Shown: piece by piece, positions 1 through 9,176 of the stretch
Layout of the letters: the number at the start of each line of letters is the position of its first letter
Position numbering within the stretch: position 1 is the stretch's first letter
NCBI GenBank assembly: GCA_965221485.1
Contig: OZ244893.1
Span: forward strand, 1,364,001-1,428,000
Length of the DNA stretch: 64,000 bases
Source of the DNA: JAJEBT01 sp965221485
GTDB taxonomy: Bacteria > Pseudomonadota > Alphaproteobacteria > MPNO01 > UBA830
Reading direction: 5' to 3'
The notes under the pieces: generated by a model
Told to the model about the DNA's origin: nothing
The model's input: the letters and a program-made list of their open reading frames with translations, nothing else
Database searches by the model: none
Made by a program: the position numbers and the translations under genes

Positions 1-2
1 AC

Positions 3-305
3 AGTTTCGAGGGAACCCGAAATGTTATCGACGTGTCGGGAGACGGTCCGGACACCGTCGGTGTCGTCAGCATCGAGGAGGCGCGGGCCACGGCTCTGGC
101 TCAGGGCTTCACGATCAACGGGCTGGTTATTGAACGGCCGTCAATGCCCTACCTTCCCGAATATTACCGAACGGTGATCATCGGTGGTCCACGATCATTC
201 GTGATTGAGGCAGAAAGCCGCCGGAATTTCGCGGAGGCAATCGTCAAGAAACTGGTCCTCGAAATCGCTGACCGCAGGTCTGTTCTTCCGGCAGACCGCC
301 GCTGA
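3..305 (+). CDS. DUF1194 family protein, C-terminal part (5' end outside window)
   Basis: The reading frame is open from the window edge to TGA at 303-305 and gives about 100 residues. The stretch NVIDVSGDGPDTVG is the MIDAS-like segment (DxSGDG) of DUF1194, a von Willebrand factor A-like family of secreted or periplasmic proteins common in Alphaproteobacteria. A second family hallmark, the NGLVIE strand followed by a YYRTVIIGG stretch, follows in order. The family usually has 220-270 residues, so about half is missing upstream. Function is unknown beyond the VWA-like fold; metal-dependent ligand binding is plausible from the motif. A GTG at 33 could be read as a start but lies inside the conserved motif, so the gene is treated as partial. 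Confidence 0.75.
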   Translation, partial: SFEGTRNVIDVSGDGPDTVGVVSIEEARATALAQGFTINGLVIERPSMPYLPEYYRTVIIGGPRSFVIEAESRRNFAEAIVKKLVLEIADRRSVLPADRR

Positions 306-1014
306 TCACCTCGACTGTCAAAGACCCGGCAGGAGCATGTTTGCGTTACTGGGCCCCTGGAAGTCAAAGCCGCAACCTGCCGGTCCGGAGACCGGCCTTG
401 TTGTTGACCTGACAGGCAGAACGGCCTCTTCATTCCAAGGCCTTCTTGCGCCTGAAAACAGGGCCCGCTGCAGGGTTGTTCCGAGCAGCCGTACCTCAAG
501 TCCGGATCTTCAAGTGGCTCGGCCCACTGGCCCGGTGATGGCCTCGACGGGCCAGGTCTCTGCCCGGTCGATCGCGTGCACCATCCCGCAATCGATAACC
601 GCGCGGACGCGTTCCTTGCGGACCATCGCTCACCCCGGATCCCTGGCTGTGGCTTTACCGACGAAATCGATCGTGGCGCTCCTGCCGTTCCGGAACCTGA
701 CCATGGCCGACACAGGCTGCTGCCAGCAAACCAGACGAAAGTCACTCGCGGTTCTCGTTCAAGGTTTTCACCGGGACGTTCGACCGGAACAGATGACCCA
801 TGGACCTCGATGATCGCCATCCAACGGATCGATCCGAAGCTGTCATGGCCATCGGGTGCAGACACCTTCATGGATCTTGCCGGTCAACAGCAGCCGTGTT
901 TCGCAGGCGGCCACAAAGGTATTAAGCCAGACGACTTGCGGATGGAAATACCGGTCTTCATGGCTTAAGATGAAATCCGACAAACAGAATATCCGGAACC
1001 GGGGAGACAGTACC
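306..1014. other. Intergenic region without recognisable gene
   Basis: About 700 bp between the DUF1194 gene and the TRAP operon. Several open frames exist on both strands but none has a protein family I recognise, and they overlap each other. I see no terminator or operator I can support. The end (1001-1006, GGGGAG) is the ribosome-binding site of the next gene. Confidence 0.5.
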
Positions 1015-2091
1015 TTGAAATCATCGATTGGCATTCTTGCCGTTTCAGCCATTGTCGGCTCTATTGCTCTGGGCACATCGGCGGTCTCCGCCAAGGTGTA
1101 CAAACTGACGGCCGGGTCGAGTCACCCGCCGATCGTGCCATGGGTGGCGACGATCAAGAATCTTGTCGTTCCCAAGTCCGTGAGCATGGTGCAGGCCGCA
1201 GGCAAGGGTGACAGCATTGTTTGGACCGAAGCCTATGCCGGCGCGTTGTTCAATTTCAACAATACGCTGGAGGGGATCGAGACCGGACTTGCGGACATCG
1301 GCTGGGTGGGAACGCTCTGGGAACCCGTCAAGATGCCGCTCATGAACGTTACCTTCTACGCACCGTTCGTGACCGGCGATGTTCCGGCCCTGAACGATAT
1401 CGGACAGGAATTGCACGAAAAGGTACCCGGCCTGAACGCTGCCTGGGACAAGTACAATCAGGTCTTCCTCGGTGTTCAGGTGGCAGATACCTACAATGTT
1501 GTGGCCAAGTTCCCGGTCAAGTCGCTGGCTGACCTCAAGGGCAAGAAGCTCTACACCCCCGGGGCCGTGGCCAACTGGCTCAAGGGAACCGGCGCAGTCG
1601 GGATCAACGGTGGACTTCCTGTCTATTACAACGGAATCAAGACCGGTCTCGCTGATGGCGGCATCGTGATCGTGACAGGCATGTTGCCTTTCAAACTTCA
1701 CGAAGCCGGCAAATACATCACGGTCGTGGATATGGGTGGCCCGATCTCCGGGGCACTGACCATGAACAAGGATACATGGAATTCCCTGCCGGCCTACATG
1801 CGCGACATCTTCCGCAAGCTCGGGCACGAATATTCCAAAACCCAGAGCGGTATTGTCGCAGCCAATGCTGACAAGTTTCTCAAGATCATGGAACAACAGG
1901 GCGCGATCGTTTCGACGCTTCCCGCAGCGGAACGGCGTAAATGGGCGATGTCGATGCCCAATGTCGCGGCAGACTGGGTCCGGGAGAACGAAGCCAAGGG
2001 GCTTCCGGCTGGTGAAGTGCTGAAGGCGTTCATGGATGGCGCCCGTGCGCGTGGCAGCCAGCCCGTGCGTGACTGGGACAAGGAACTCTAG
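1015..2091 (+). CDS. TRAP transporter substrate-binding protein (DctP family)
   Basis: Periplasmic solute receptor of a tripartite ATP-independent periplasmic transporter, 358 residues. The chosen start is TTG at 1015 because GGGGAG lies 8 bases upstream and translation then begins directly with a signal peptide (MKSSIGILAVSAIVGSIAL, cleavage likely after SAVSA). An ATG at 970 in frame would add 15 polar residues before the signal. The mature protein has the DctP-like fold signature around LADLKGKKLYTPGAVANWLK, where the conserved Arg of the dicarboxylate group (usually R in the LKGxKxR strand) is not obvious, so a carboxylate substrate is uncertain. The fused permease gene follows after 26 bp, forming a two-gene operon. 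Confidence 0.85.
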   Translation: MKSSIGILAVSAIVGSIALGTSAVSAKVYKLTAGSSHPPIVPWVATIKNLVVPKSVSMVQAAGKGDSIVWTEAYAGALFNFNNTLEGIETGLADIGWVGTLWEPVKMPLMNVTFYAPFVTGDVPALNDIGQELHEKVPGLNAAWDKYNQVFLGVQVADTYNVVAKFPVKSLADLKGKKLYTPGAVANWLKGTGAVGINGGLPVYYNGIKTGLADGGIVIVTGMLPFKLHEAGKYITVVDMGGPISGALTMNKDTWNSLPAYMRDIFRKLGHEYSKTQSGIVAANADKFLKIMEQQGAIVSTLPAAERRKWAMSMPNVAADWVRENEAKGLPAGEVLKAFMDGARARGSQPVRDWDKEL

Positions 2092-2117
2092 CTTCTGAGC
2101 CCCAGGGGACGAACGGA

Positions 2118-4076
2118 TTGACGTCGGACGGCAGAGACCCGGATACCGACGGCAAACAGTCTCAGGTGCAAACATTGGCGCGGCTGTTCGCAGCCGTATC
2201 GCAAGCTATGAACAGCGTGGGCACCCTCTGGGTGTTCGCGCTGATGCTCCTTATTTGTGCCGACATAACAGCACGAAACCTCTTTGCGAGCCCCATTCGC
2301 GGAGTCCCCGAGATCGTAGGCTATTCGATCGTCGGAACCATATATCTGCAGCTCGCCAACACCCTGCACGCCGGACGTTTTACGCGCGCCGAACTGGTCA
2401 TCGAGTGGCTGGAATCCAGAAAACCGCTCGCCGGGTTCAGCCTGAACGCGCTTTTCAATCTCATTGGAGCGGTGATTTTCTTACTCATCACCGTGGGTGT
2501 CTGGCCAAAGCTGGTGGATGCCTGGAACGAGAACGAGGTTGCCGGCGTACCCGGTGATTTCACTTTTGCGGTCTGGCCCTTCAAGCTCCTCATCGTCTGC
2601 GGCGCGCTGGCAACTGCGATCGAGTTTGTATTCCGGTTTTGTGACAATGTGACGCAAACCGCAAGGACATGGCGAAAAGACGCCACAATGCACGCCCCGC
2701 TGGCATGGTTGGTGGCTGCAGCTGCCCTCGTCGTTTGCGGTTACCTGATCAGCCTGTCCTCTCCCAGCAATGTTCAGGTCGGTGCAATTTCAATCTTGTG
2801 CATGCTGCTTCTGATCTATGCCGGAATGCCGATCGGCCTCGCGCTCATCCTGCTCGGCTTTGCAGGCATCTGGGTCATGAAAGGCAACACGCTGATTGCA
2901 GAACGGGCTCTCGCCCTGGCAGCCTCCGAGTATTTGCGCAATTATTTCTTTGGCGTAGTTCCGCTCTTCGTTCTGATGGGTCTGCTGGTCAGCGCATCCG
3001 ATGTCGGCCGAGAAACCTTTCATGTCGCGCGCTGGGCGCTCCGCCGACTGAAAGGCGGGTTGGGGATTGCAACCGTCGCAGCGAATGCAATCTTTGCTGC
3101 AATCACCGGCTCATCAATTGCGTCTGCTGCGGTATTCACCCGGGTTGCGGCACCCGAAATGATCACCCATGGCTATACCCCCCGCTTTGCCGTTGGTGTC
3201 GTGGCGGGATCCTCGGTTCTCGGCATGCTGATACCGCCAAGTCTTCTTCTGATTGTCTATGGCTTCCTTGCCGAACAATCCGTCGGTGTGTTGTTCGTCG
3301 CTGCCATCGTTCCGGGACTCATCCTCGCTGCCGCTTTCGCGCTTCTCATTCTCGGGCTGGCGACCTGGAAACCGGAATGGATTGGCGGATTCGACAGTGC
3401 GTCCGGGGAAGACCCAGCTGAAGAAACGATCCTGTCGGCCGCGTGGAAACTCTGCCCGATCATCCTGCTCATCGTACTGGTGATCGGCGGCATCTATGGC
3501 GGCGTGCTGACGCCGACAGAGGCAGGAGCCGCCGGGGCCGCCGGCGCCCTGCTTCTCGGTATCGCAAAGCGAAAACTTACGTGGAAGGTATTCTGGGAAG
3601 TCCTCCAGGAAACCGGCCACATCACTGTCTCGATACTTTTTCTTATCCTCGCCGCCAATATCTATGCCCGAATGCTGGCCCTGTCCGGACTGCCTCAGCA
3701 AATGGGTGATTTCATCGGATCCACGGGACTCGGTTTTGGCCTTTTTCTCGTCCTTTACGTCCTCATTCTCATACTTTTGGGAATGATCCTGGATTCCATA
3801 TCCATCATGCTGATCATCCTGCCGCTCGCATTACCGGCTCTGGCCCAGTTCGGAGGAGATCCCATCTGGTTCGGGATCGTTACGGTCGTCGCTGTGGAAA
3901 TCGGTTTGCTGACACCGCCCCTGGGCATCACCTGTTACGTCGTCAAGTCCACACTGAGGGATGATCGGATCACTCTTGGTGACATTTTTATTGGCGCTGC
4001 CCCGTTCGCCATCATCATGTTGCTCGTCACCATATTGCTTATCCTGTTTCCTCAAATCAGCCTGATCTTCGCATGA
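2118..4076 (+). CDS. TRAP transporter fused permease (DctQ-DctM)
   Basis: 652-residue inner-membrane permease. Residues about 1-190 are the small 4-helix DctQ part (conserved RNLFASPIRG and NxLHAGRFTRAELV segment); residues about 195-652 are the large DctM part with 11-12 hydrophobic segments, including the GSSIASAAVFTRVAAPEM and GMILDSISIMLIILPLALP motifs of the ion-transporting domain. Start is TTG at 2118 with AGGGGA 8 bases upstream. It works with the preceding binding protein to import a solute, normally driven by a sodium gradient. Fusion of Q and M is a known variant of the family. A separate, non-fused TRAP system lies at 27.9-31.0 kb. Confidence 0.88.
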   Translation: MTSDGRDPDTDGKQSQVQTLARLFAAVSQAMNSVGTLWVFALMLLICADITARNLFASPIRGVPEIVGYSIVGTIYLQLANTLHAGRFTRAELVIEWLESRKPLAGFSLNALFNLIGAVIFLLITVGVWPKLVDAWNENEVAGVPGDFTFAVWPFKLLIVCGALATAIEFVFRFCDNVTQTARTWRKDATMHAPLAWLVAAAALVVCGYLISLSSPSNVQVGAISILCMLLLIYAGMPIGLALILLGFAGIWVMKGNTLIAERALALAASEYLRNYFFGVVPLFVLMGLLVSASDVGRETFHVARWALRRLKGGLGIATVAANAIFAAITGSSIASAAVFTRVAAPEMITHGYTPRFAVGVVAGSSVLGMLIPPSLLLIVYGFLAEQSVGVLFVAAIVPGLILAAAFALLILGLATWKPEWIGGFDSASGEDPAEETILSAAWKLCPIILLIVLVIGGIYGGVLTPTEAGAAGAAGALLLGIAKRKLTWKVFWEVLQETGHITVSILFLILAANIYARMLALSGLPQQMGDFIGSTGLGFGLFLVLYVLILILLGMILDSISIMLIILPLALPALAQFGGDPIWFGIVTVVAVEIGLLTPPLGITCYVVKSTLRDDRITLGDIFIGAAPFAIIMLLVTILLILFPQISLIFA

Positions 4077-4233
4077 CTCCGGACCGGATGCTTCGCTCCG
4101 GGCGCTTGCCGGTCGCCCGGGGTGCAACAGTCCCCTGAACCGGAGCGCTTTCGCGACCGCTCGCAATGCTTGACTGCGAGCCCGGGCAAGGTTCCCGAAC
4201 CTGCCAAAGCCATGTTCCGTTGGCTCTTGCCTG

Positions 4234-5430
4234 TCACAGAAGAATGTCTGTCGGCTCGCCTCCCAGCAGCACGCTGCCGTAAGATGCTGATGCCAGATCC
4301 CAGGTAGTGGCAACATGCGCGCCAAGCGCATGAAGATCCCGCCAGGCCCTCTGGACCGGTTTTGAATCGTGCAGTCCATAACCACCGGTTGACTTGAACA
4401 GCAGGTCAACAGACTGCGTTGCCATCACGACAGAATAGGTCTGGTCACGGCGGCTCCGAACCCGCTGTTCGATGGTCAGGGACTCACCGGCTTCGATTAC
4501 GTCAAGGGCTTCACGGGCCGAACGCATGAAAAGAAGCTCGGCGGCATCAATGAGAGCCGCCGCCTCGGCAACCCGCATCCGGATATGGCGCATTTCGGAG
4601 AGCCGTGCCGGAACAAGGACCGAGTCCCTTCCCCTGATTTCCTCCACGAACTGCTCGAGGGCGCCCGACGCGATGCCCGTTGCAGGTGCGGCAAGACAGA
4701 ACGGATTGGTTGCGAAAAGAGGACTTCTGTAGACAGGTCCCTCATGCGCTGTCCCTCCCGGCGCCGTTCCGCCAGTGAGGTCATCCAGGCTGACAATGTA
4801 GCGATCGGCCACAAACATGTCCTCGACCGCCACCGAATGGCTTCCCGTACCGCAAAGGCCCACCACGTTCCAGTCATCGATGATCCGGCAGGCGTCCAAT
4901 GGAACCAGAGCATATCGAATTTCAGGTTCAGGAGGATCGCCCCGCATTCCGTATCGTCCACTGAGGATAATCCAATCGCAGTGGTTTACACCGCTGCAAA
5001 AGGACCAGCGCCCCGTCAAACGATATCCCCCGTCTGTCCTCTCGGCCTGTCCGGCCGGGGCAAAGCTCGATGCACACAGCATTGCGGGATCGGCAAACAA
5101 CTCCTCCTGCACCTCAAGCGGCCACAGGGACACAAGCAGTTCATGGGCTGTGAGAACGGAATAGACCCATGCTGCAGAGCCGTCGCCTCTTGCAAGCTCG
5201 CGCGTAATCCTGAGGAAATCGTCATACCGAATTTCCTGTCCGCCAAACCGGCGTGGCTTGAGGACACCGAACAGGCCGGCGTTCCGGAATTCGCCCAGGG
5301 TCTCGGGCAGCATGTCCCGTCGGCGAGTGCATTCTTCAGCCCGCTCGCGCAGAACCGGAACCAGCGCTCTTGCCTGATCGAGCAAGTCGTCCAGTCCGGC
5401 AACTCGTGACAGCATATCCATGGCTCGCAT
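4234..5430 (-). CDS. Flavin-dependent monooxygenase / acyl-CoA dehydrogenase-fold protein
   Basis: 398 residues with an acyl-CoA dehydrogenase fold. The N-terminal helical domain contains FRNAGLFGVLKPRRFGG, then RELARGDGSAAWVYSVL and the flavin-contacting strand RLTGRWSFCSGVNHCDWIIL. These are features of the group D two-component flavin monooxygenases (HsaA, DszC, 4-HPA hydroxylase-like) rather than true acyl-CoA dehydrogenases, since a clear catalytic Glu is not visible. The substrate is unknown; a flavin reductase partner is not in the neighbourhood. The start ATG at 5430 is near two other in-frame ATGs (5421, 5415). A promoter-like sequence lies directly upstream. The next gene on the same strand, an MBL-fold hydrolase, lies 147 bp upstream. 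Confidence 0.75.
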   Translation of the reverse strand: MRAMDMLSRVAGLDDLLDQARALVPVLRERAEECTRRRDMLPETLGEFRNAGLFGVLKPRRFGGQEIRYDDFLRITRELARGDGSAAWVYSVLTAHELLVSLWPLEVQEELFADPAMLCASSFAPAGQAERTDGGYRLTGRWSFCSGVNHCDWIILSGRYGMRGDPPEPEIRYALVPLDACRIIDDWNVVGLCGTGSHSVAVEDMFVADRYIVSLDDLTGGTAPGGTAHEGPVYRSPLFATNPFCLAAPATGIASGALEQFVEEIRGRDSVLVPARLSEMRHIRMRVAEAAALIDAAELLFMRSAREALDVIEAGESLTIEQRVRSRRDQTYSVVMATQSVDLLFKSTGGYGLHDSKPVQRAWRDLHALGAHVATTWDLASASYGSVLLGGEPTDILL

Positions 5431-5451
5431 CCACCCGAATACTTCTAATTT

Positions 5452-5486
5452 ATTGACATTACTTGCTAATCTTCGAAATTGTCAAT
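5452..5486 (-). promoter_or_regulatory. Sigma-70-like promoter with inverted repeat
   Basis: On the minus strand TTGACA (5480-5485) is followed after 18 bases by TAATGT (5456-5461), about 25-30 bases before the monooxygenase start. The same interval is bounded by the 7-bp inverted repeat ATTGACA/TGTCAAT (5452-5458 and 5480-5486), which could be an operator. This is pattern reading only; no regulator gene is adjacent. Confidence 0.45.
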
Positions 5487-5577
5487 ATTGGGCCAAGGGC
5501 GCAAAAAAGAATCTGACAGGACTCATCAAAGCTGTTCCGGGGTCATCGGAAGTCATATCCCCGGAACAGAACCGTAA

Positions 5578-6495
5578 TCAGCGACGCAGACCGCTCGAAA
5601 TCCATCCGCTGTCCGGCAGATCCATGTAACGCCAGCGCCAGCGATCCCCATCGGTCGATACGTAGCCGGCGGTCTGACCCGGAAAATGCGCCGGAACCAC
5701 GAGGGTATCCGTATCCCCCAACTCGGTCAGCGCGCGACGGCGGCTCCGGGCTGCCGTAGCCGGATCCGAGCAAAAGCAGGTACTCCAGTCGGGCTCACGG
5801 CATTGCAGAGGATGGTGCATCATGTCTCCGGTGAAGGCGGCATGGGTACCTCCGGACCTGAAATTGACGCAAACATGGCCCGGTGAATGTCCATAGGACG
5901 GCGTCAGCCAGATGCCGTCCTCCAGCTCGAAATCCGATTCAACCAGCCGCGCCTGACCGGCCTCTACAATGGGCAGACAACTGTCCGCCCAGATGGCCGA
6001 CTGCAGATCCGATTTTCCGGCACGCTCAGCCTGCCTTTCCCAGCTCTCATATTCCTCACGACCAAAAATATAGGTGGCATTGGGAAAACTGGGGACCCAC
6101 CGTCCATTCACCAGCCGGGTATTCCAGCCGCAGTGATCAACATGCAAATGCGTGCAAAACACATAGTCGATATCCTCGAAACGCAATCCGTGGGCCGCAA
6201 ATCCGTCGAGCCAGGATTGCTTCGAGTATTGCAGTCCGGGTCCCCGCATCGGCTTGTCCTCGCCCACACAGGTGTCAATCAGGATGGTGTGCCGTTCCGT
6301 TCGTACGACAAAGGTCTGGTAGGTACTGACCAGAAGGTCATTCTCGGCATCATAGAGAAAGGGCGGCATTTCACGCAGATGGCGGAGCGCAGTGGCGCGA
6401 TCAGACGTCGGGAACATCGTGCCCGGCGGACGCCATGGCCCTTCCCGCTCTACGAAACTTGAAATCAGGATATCACCGATCTTGAATGGTCTCAT
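5578..6495 (-). CDS. MBL-fold metallo-hydrolase
   Basis: 305 residues of the metallo-beta-lactamase superfamily. The zinc-binding motif THLHVDHCGWN (HxHxDH) lies in the middle, followed by HSPGH, then TGDMMHHPLQ with the bridging Asp, and a late His in PAHFPGQTAGYV. The arrangement is like the lactonase/quorum-quenching type subgroup, but that subgroup contains many hydrolases of unknown substrate. No signal peptide is seen, so it is cytoplasmic. It is transcribed in the same direction as the monooxygenase and may act on its product. The ATG at 6495 gives an N-terminus (MRPFKIGDILISS) typical of the family. Confidence 0.85.
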   Translation of the reverse strand: MRPFKIGDILISSFVEREGPWRPPGTMFPTSDRATALRHLREMPPFLYDAENDLLVSTYQTFVVRTERHTILIDTCVGEDKPMRGPGLQYSKQSWLDGFAAHGLRFEDIDYVFCTHLHVDHCGWNTRLVNGRWVPSFPNATYIFGREEYESWERQAERAGKSDLQSAIWADSCLPIVEAGQARLVESDFELEDGIWLTPSYGHSPGHVCVNFRSGGTHAAFTGDMMHHPLQCREPDWSTCFCSDPATAARSRRRALTELGDTDTLVVPAHFPGQTAGYVSTDGDRWRWRYMDLPDSGWISSGLRR

Positions 6496-6963
6496 GATGC
6501 CACATTCTCCCAGATTCGTGAGCCAGGCTCGGCCTGTTCTATACCATGGCAGGTCTCTCGACAGCCGGCCATCAATCTCTTGCCGCCTGAAAGCAACCCC
6601 GGATCACAGGTTTCGGACCCTGCACAGGTCGATGCGGAGACCTTGCCTCTCTTGTGCATGGCGGCGCGCGCCCCGTCTGCAATCGCGTTGAACTTGACCA
6701 TGCCCCGGGGGGAACAGGGCCTTCACCATTCATGGATCCCGCCATATTTTGCTCTGACAAACCGCATCCGGCACAGGCCCTGCAATTCGTTATCGGGGTA
6801 AGGGCTCGAAAATACCGTACCGGTCATGATCAAGGATCATCCCGTTCCCGCCGAACCGCTGTCCCATCAATCCCTGTGGGCTCTCCCATTGCGGGCCATT
6901 GCTGCGGACCCAAACTGATTTTGATACTGTGTCAGGCAAACCCCGAAAGACAGGAGGATACCC
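6496..6963. other. Divergent intergenic region, no gene seen
   Basis: 468 bp between the MBL hydrolase (minus) and the sulfite dehydrogenase (plus). It must hold both promoters, but I could not identify convincing -35/-10 pairs. AGGAGG at 6951-6956 is the ribosome-binding site of the downstream gene. Confidence 0.4.
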
Positions 6964-8271
6964 ATGACGGAAGAACACCGGACAGACAAACATGCCGATC
7001 TGTTTTGCCTCTATGCCGAGGATCCAGACAAGGCGGATCAACTGGTATTTGGACGAAAACCTCACCGCGACCGCAGGGGATTTCTGAAGGGTGCGGGCCT
7101 CGCAGCCATGGGAACCGCCATTGGCGCAGCGATTCCCTTTCATCGCAACATGCCGTCAGGTTTTATTCCCGAGGCCCTTGCAGCAAACCCGGTCACGATT
7201 GCCGGAAAAGACGGGTTGACGGTACTCAATGATCGGCCTGTCAATGCGGAAACGCCAGCTCATTTGCTGGATGATGAGGTCACACCGACGGCGCGCCACT
7301 TTATCCGCAACAATGGCCTCGTCCCCGAAAACATGGACGCCGCAGGATGGACGTTGCGGATTGACGGACTTGTCAACACTCCGATGACTCTCAGCATCGA
7401 CGACCTGAAGAACCGGTTCGAGGTCGTCACGCAGCGCCTTACGATCGAATGCGGTGGTAACGGCCGGGCCTTTTTTGATCCGCCGGCGCGCGGCAATCAG
7501 TGGACCCTCGGCGCAGTAGCCTGCTCGGAATGGACCGGAGTCCGGCTCGCCGACGTTCTGAAGGCAGCGGGCGTCAGGGAAAACGTCGTATACACGGCCC
7601 ATGAAGGTGCGGACACGCATCTGTCAGGGACTGAAGGCAAACTCCCGATTTCCCGGGGCGTCCCCATTGAAAAAGCCATGAACCCGAGCAATCTCATTGC
7701 CTTTGCCATGAATGATGGGCCGCTGCACGCCATGAACGGGGCCCCACTGCGGCTGGTGGTGCCGGGATGGCCGGGTTCGTGTTCGCAAAAGTGGCTCAAG
7801 CGGATCTGGTTGCGGGATGTCGAACATGACGGACCGAAAATGACCGGCTCCTCCTACCGTGTACCCGATTATCCGGTTGCTCCCGGTGAGAAGGTGCCGA
7901 AGAGCGCCATGCAGATTATTCACGCGATGCCGGTGAAATCCCTGATTACCTCGCCGAAGACGGGACTGTCCCTTTCGGAACGAAGCCTCACGGTCGCCGG
8001 GCATGCCTGGGCGGGAGACAACACGGTCGCGCAGGTCGACATTTCCATCGATTTCGGTGCTTCCTGGAAAAAGGCCAACCTCCAGCGACCGGCGAATTCC
8101 TATGCCTGGCAGCGCTGGACAGCTGATCTGTCGTTCCCCGAAAAGGGGTATTACGAGGTCTGGGCCCGGGCTACCGATGATACCGGCACCAGCCAACCCT
8201 TCGCCATCGCGTGGAATCCGAAGGGTTATCTGAACAACTCGATGCACAGGATTTCTGTCCGGGTCAGCTGA
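6964..8271 (+). CDS. Sulfite dehydrogenase molybdopterin subunit (SorA/SoxC-like)
   Basis: 435-residue sulfite oxidase family enzyme. A twin-arginine signal (DRRGFLKGAG, residues 37-46) directs export of the folded protein to the periplasm. The molybdenum-ligating Cys is seen in IECGGNGR (Cys163). The C-terminal third is the immunoglobulin-like dimerisation domain (SLTVAGHAWAGDN to YYEVWARATDDTG). The family oxidises sulfite to sulfate and passes electrons to a c-type cytochrome; the next gene, which starts five bases after this one ends, supplies a CxxCH protein, which supports this role. The start at 6964 has AGGAGG upstream. Alternative: a methionine-sulfoxide or other sulfur-substrate oxidoreductase of the same fold. 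Confidence 0.88.
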   Translation: MTEEHRTDKHADLFCLYAEDPDKADQLVFGRKPHRDRRGFLKGAGLAAMGTAIGAAIPFHRNMPSGFIPEALAANPVTIAGKDGLTVLNDRPVNAETPAHLLDDEVTPTARHFIRNNGLVPENMDAAGWTLRIDGLVNTPMTLSIDDLKNRFEVVTQRLTIECGGNGRAFFDPPARGNQWTLGAVACSEWTGVRLADVLKAAGVRENVVYTAHEGADTHLSGTEGKLPISRGVPIEKAMNPSNLIAFAMNDGPLHAMNGAPLRLVVPGWPGSCSQKWLKRIWLRDVEHDGPKMTGSSYRVPDYPVAPGEKVPKSAMQIIHAMPVKSLITSPKTGLSLSERSLTVAGHAWAGDNTVAQVDISIDFGASWKKANLQRPANSYAWQRWTADLSFPEKGYYEVWARATDDTGTSQPFAIAWNPKGYLNNSMHRISVRVS

Positions 8272-8276
8272 CAGCC

Positions 8277-8825
8277 ATGCGGATCCTTGGATGGTGCGCA
8301 GCGCTCTCTGGCGCCTTCTGGACCGCGTTCATCCTGCTGGTCATCGTGCTGGCAGAAACCGGGGTGCCGATGGTGGGCAACACGGCCGCCATCGCACCCG
8401 CACCCGGGACTGCTCCCCGGTCCCGAGCGGCGCCAGTGCCGGAAACCACTGCTGCAGGGGATGAAGCCCTTCGGACTTCCCCTGCCATGCAGGCTGCGTC
8501 TGTCGAAGATAGTGAAGACGACTATCAGGGTCTGCCGCCGGGTGTGGGCCGCGACGAGGTTCTGGGACTTTGCGGGAGCTGTCACTCCATGAAACTCGTG
8601 ACCCAGCAGGGACTGTCGCGAGTGACCTGGGTCGAGGTGCTCGAGTTTATGGTCGAAGAACAGGAAATGCCCGAACTGGAACCTAATGACGAGCAGCTGG
8701 TGCTCGACTATCTCGAGAAATATTACGGTCCTGACCGGTTGGCACGGAAGCTCGCAAACCGGGATTTCGATGAAACCGCTGTTCAGAGGCCGGTTCCGGA
8801 AATTCAGGGATCCGGAAATCCATAG
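8277..8825 (+). CDS. Monohaem cytochrome c subunit of sulfite dehydrogenase (SorB-like)
   Basis: 182 residues. An N-terminal hydrophobic segment (residues 4-28) anchors or exports the protein; a Pro/Ala-rich linker (about 35-75) follows; a single haem-binding motif LCGSCHSM has Cys99, Cys102 and His103, followed by a helical segment ending LDYLEKYYG. The downstream Met that would be the second axial ligand may be one of those in EFMVEEQEMPEL. The gene starts five bases after the end of the molybdopterin subunit gene, so the two are co-transcribed and probably form the electron-transfer pair. ATG 8277 is chosen over an in-frame upstream start because it places the membrane segment at the N-terminus. 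Confidence 0.8.
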   Translation: MRILGWCAALSGAFWTAFILLVIVLAETGVPMVGNTAAIAPAPGTAPRSRAAPVPETTAAGDEALRTSPAMQAASVEDSEDDYQGLPPGVGRDEVLGLCGSCHSMKLVTQQGLSRVTWVEVLEFMVEEQEMPELEPNDEQLVLDYLEKYYGPDRLARKLANRDFDETAVQRPVPEIQGSGNP

Positions 8826-9176
8826 AATTTCCGGAGGCTCCGGCGTAATAGCGGAGATCCAGGTTACGGACTTATATTGTCCGTCCCGGCAAGGCGGACA
8901 TACAGAAGCTCACAGGGCCCGCAAAGTCCGGTCCGCATGCGGCCATCGGTTTCAGGGAGAGCCGAACCCTGATCATACCAGGCATGTCCTGACCCTTATC
9001 GGAGCCCCACGAGACGCGGGTTTTATGTGCCCCTCCATGGTCACCGTCTGGAGCCTTCCTCATCTGTGGCATTGCATACGGACCGCAGGTGCCCCGATTT
9101 CTCTCGGGCCCGATCAGTCGACAGACTTTGACTCCTCAGGGATAATGGCGACATTCGACCAGATGGAGAACGACGA
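8826..9176. other. Intergenic, no gene seen
   Basis: About 350 bp between the cytochrome gene and the GST gene. Only short frames without recognisable homology. GGAGA about 7 bases before 9177 serves the next gene. Confidence 0.4.

Noticed and set aside
164..871. 235-codon minus-strand and 202-codon plus-strand frames in the first intergenic region
   Set aside because: Mutually overlapping, no known motif, no ribosome-binding site.
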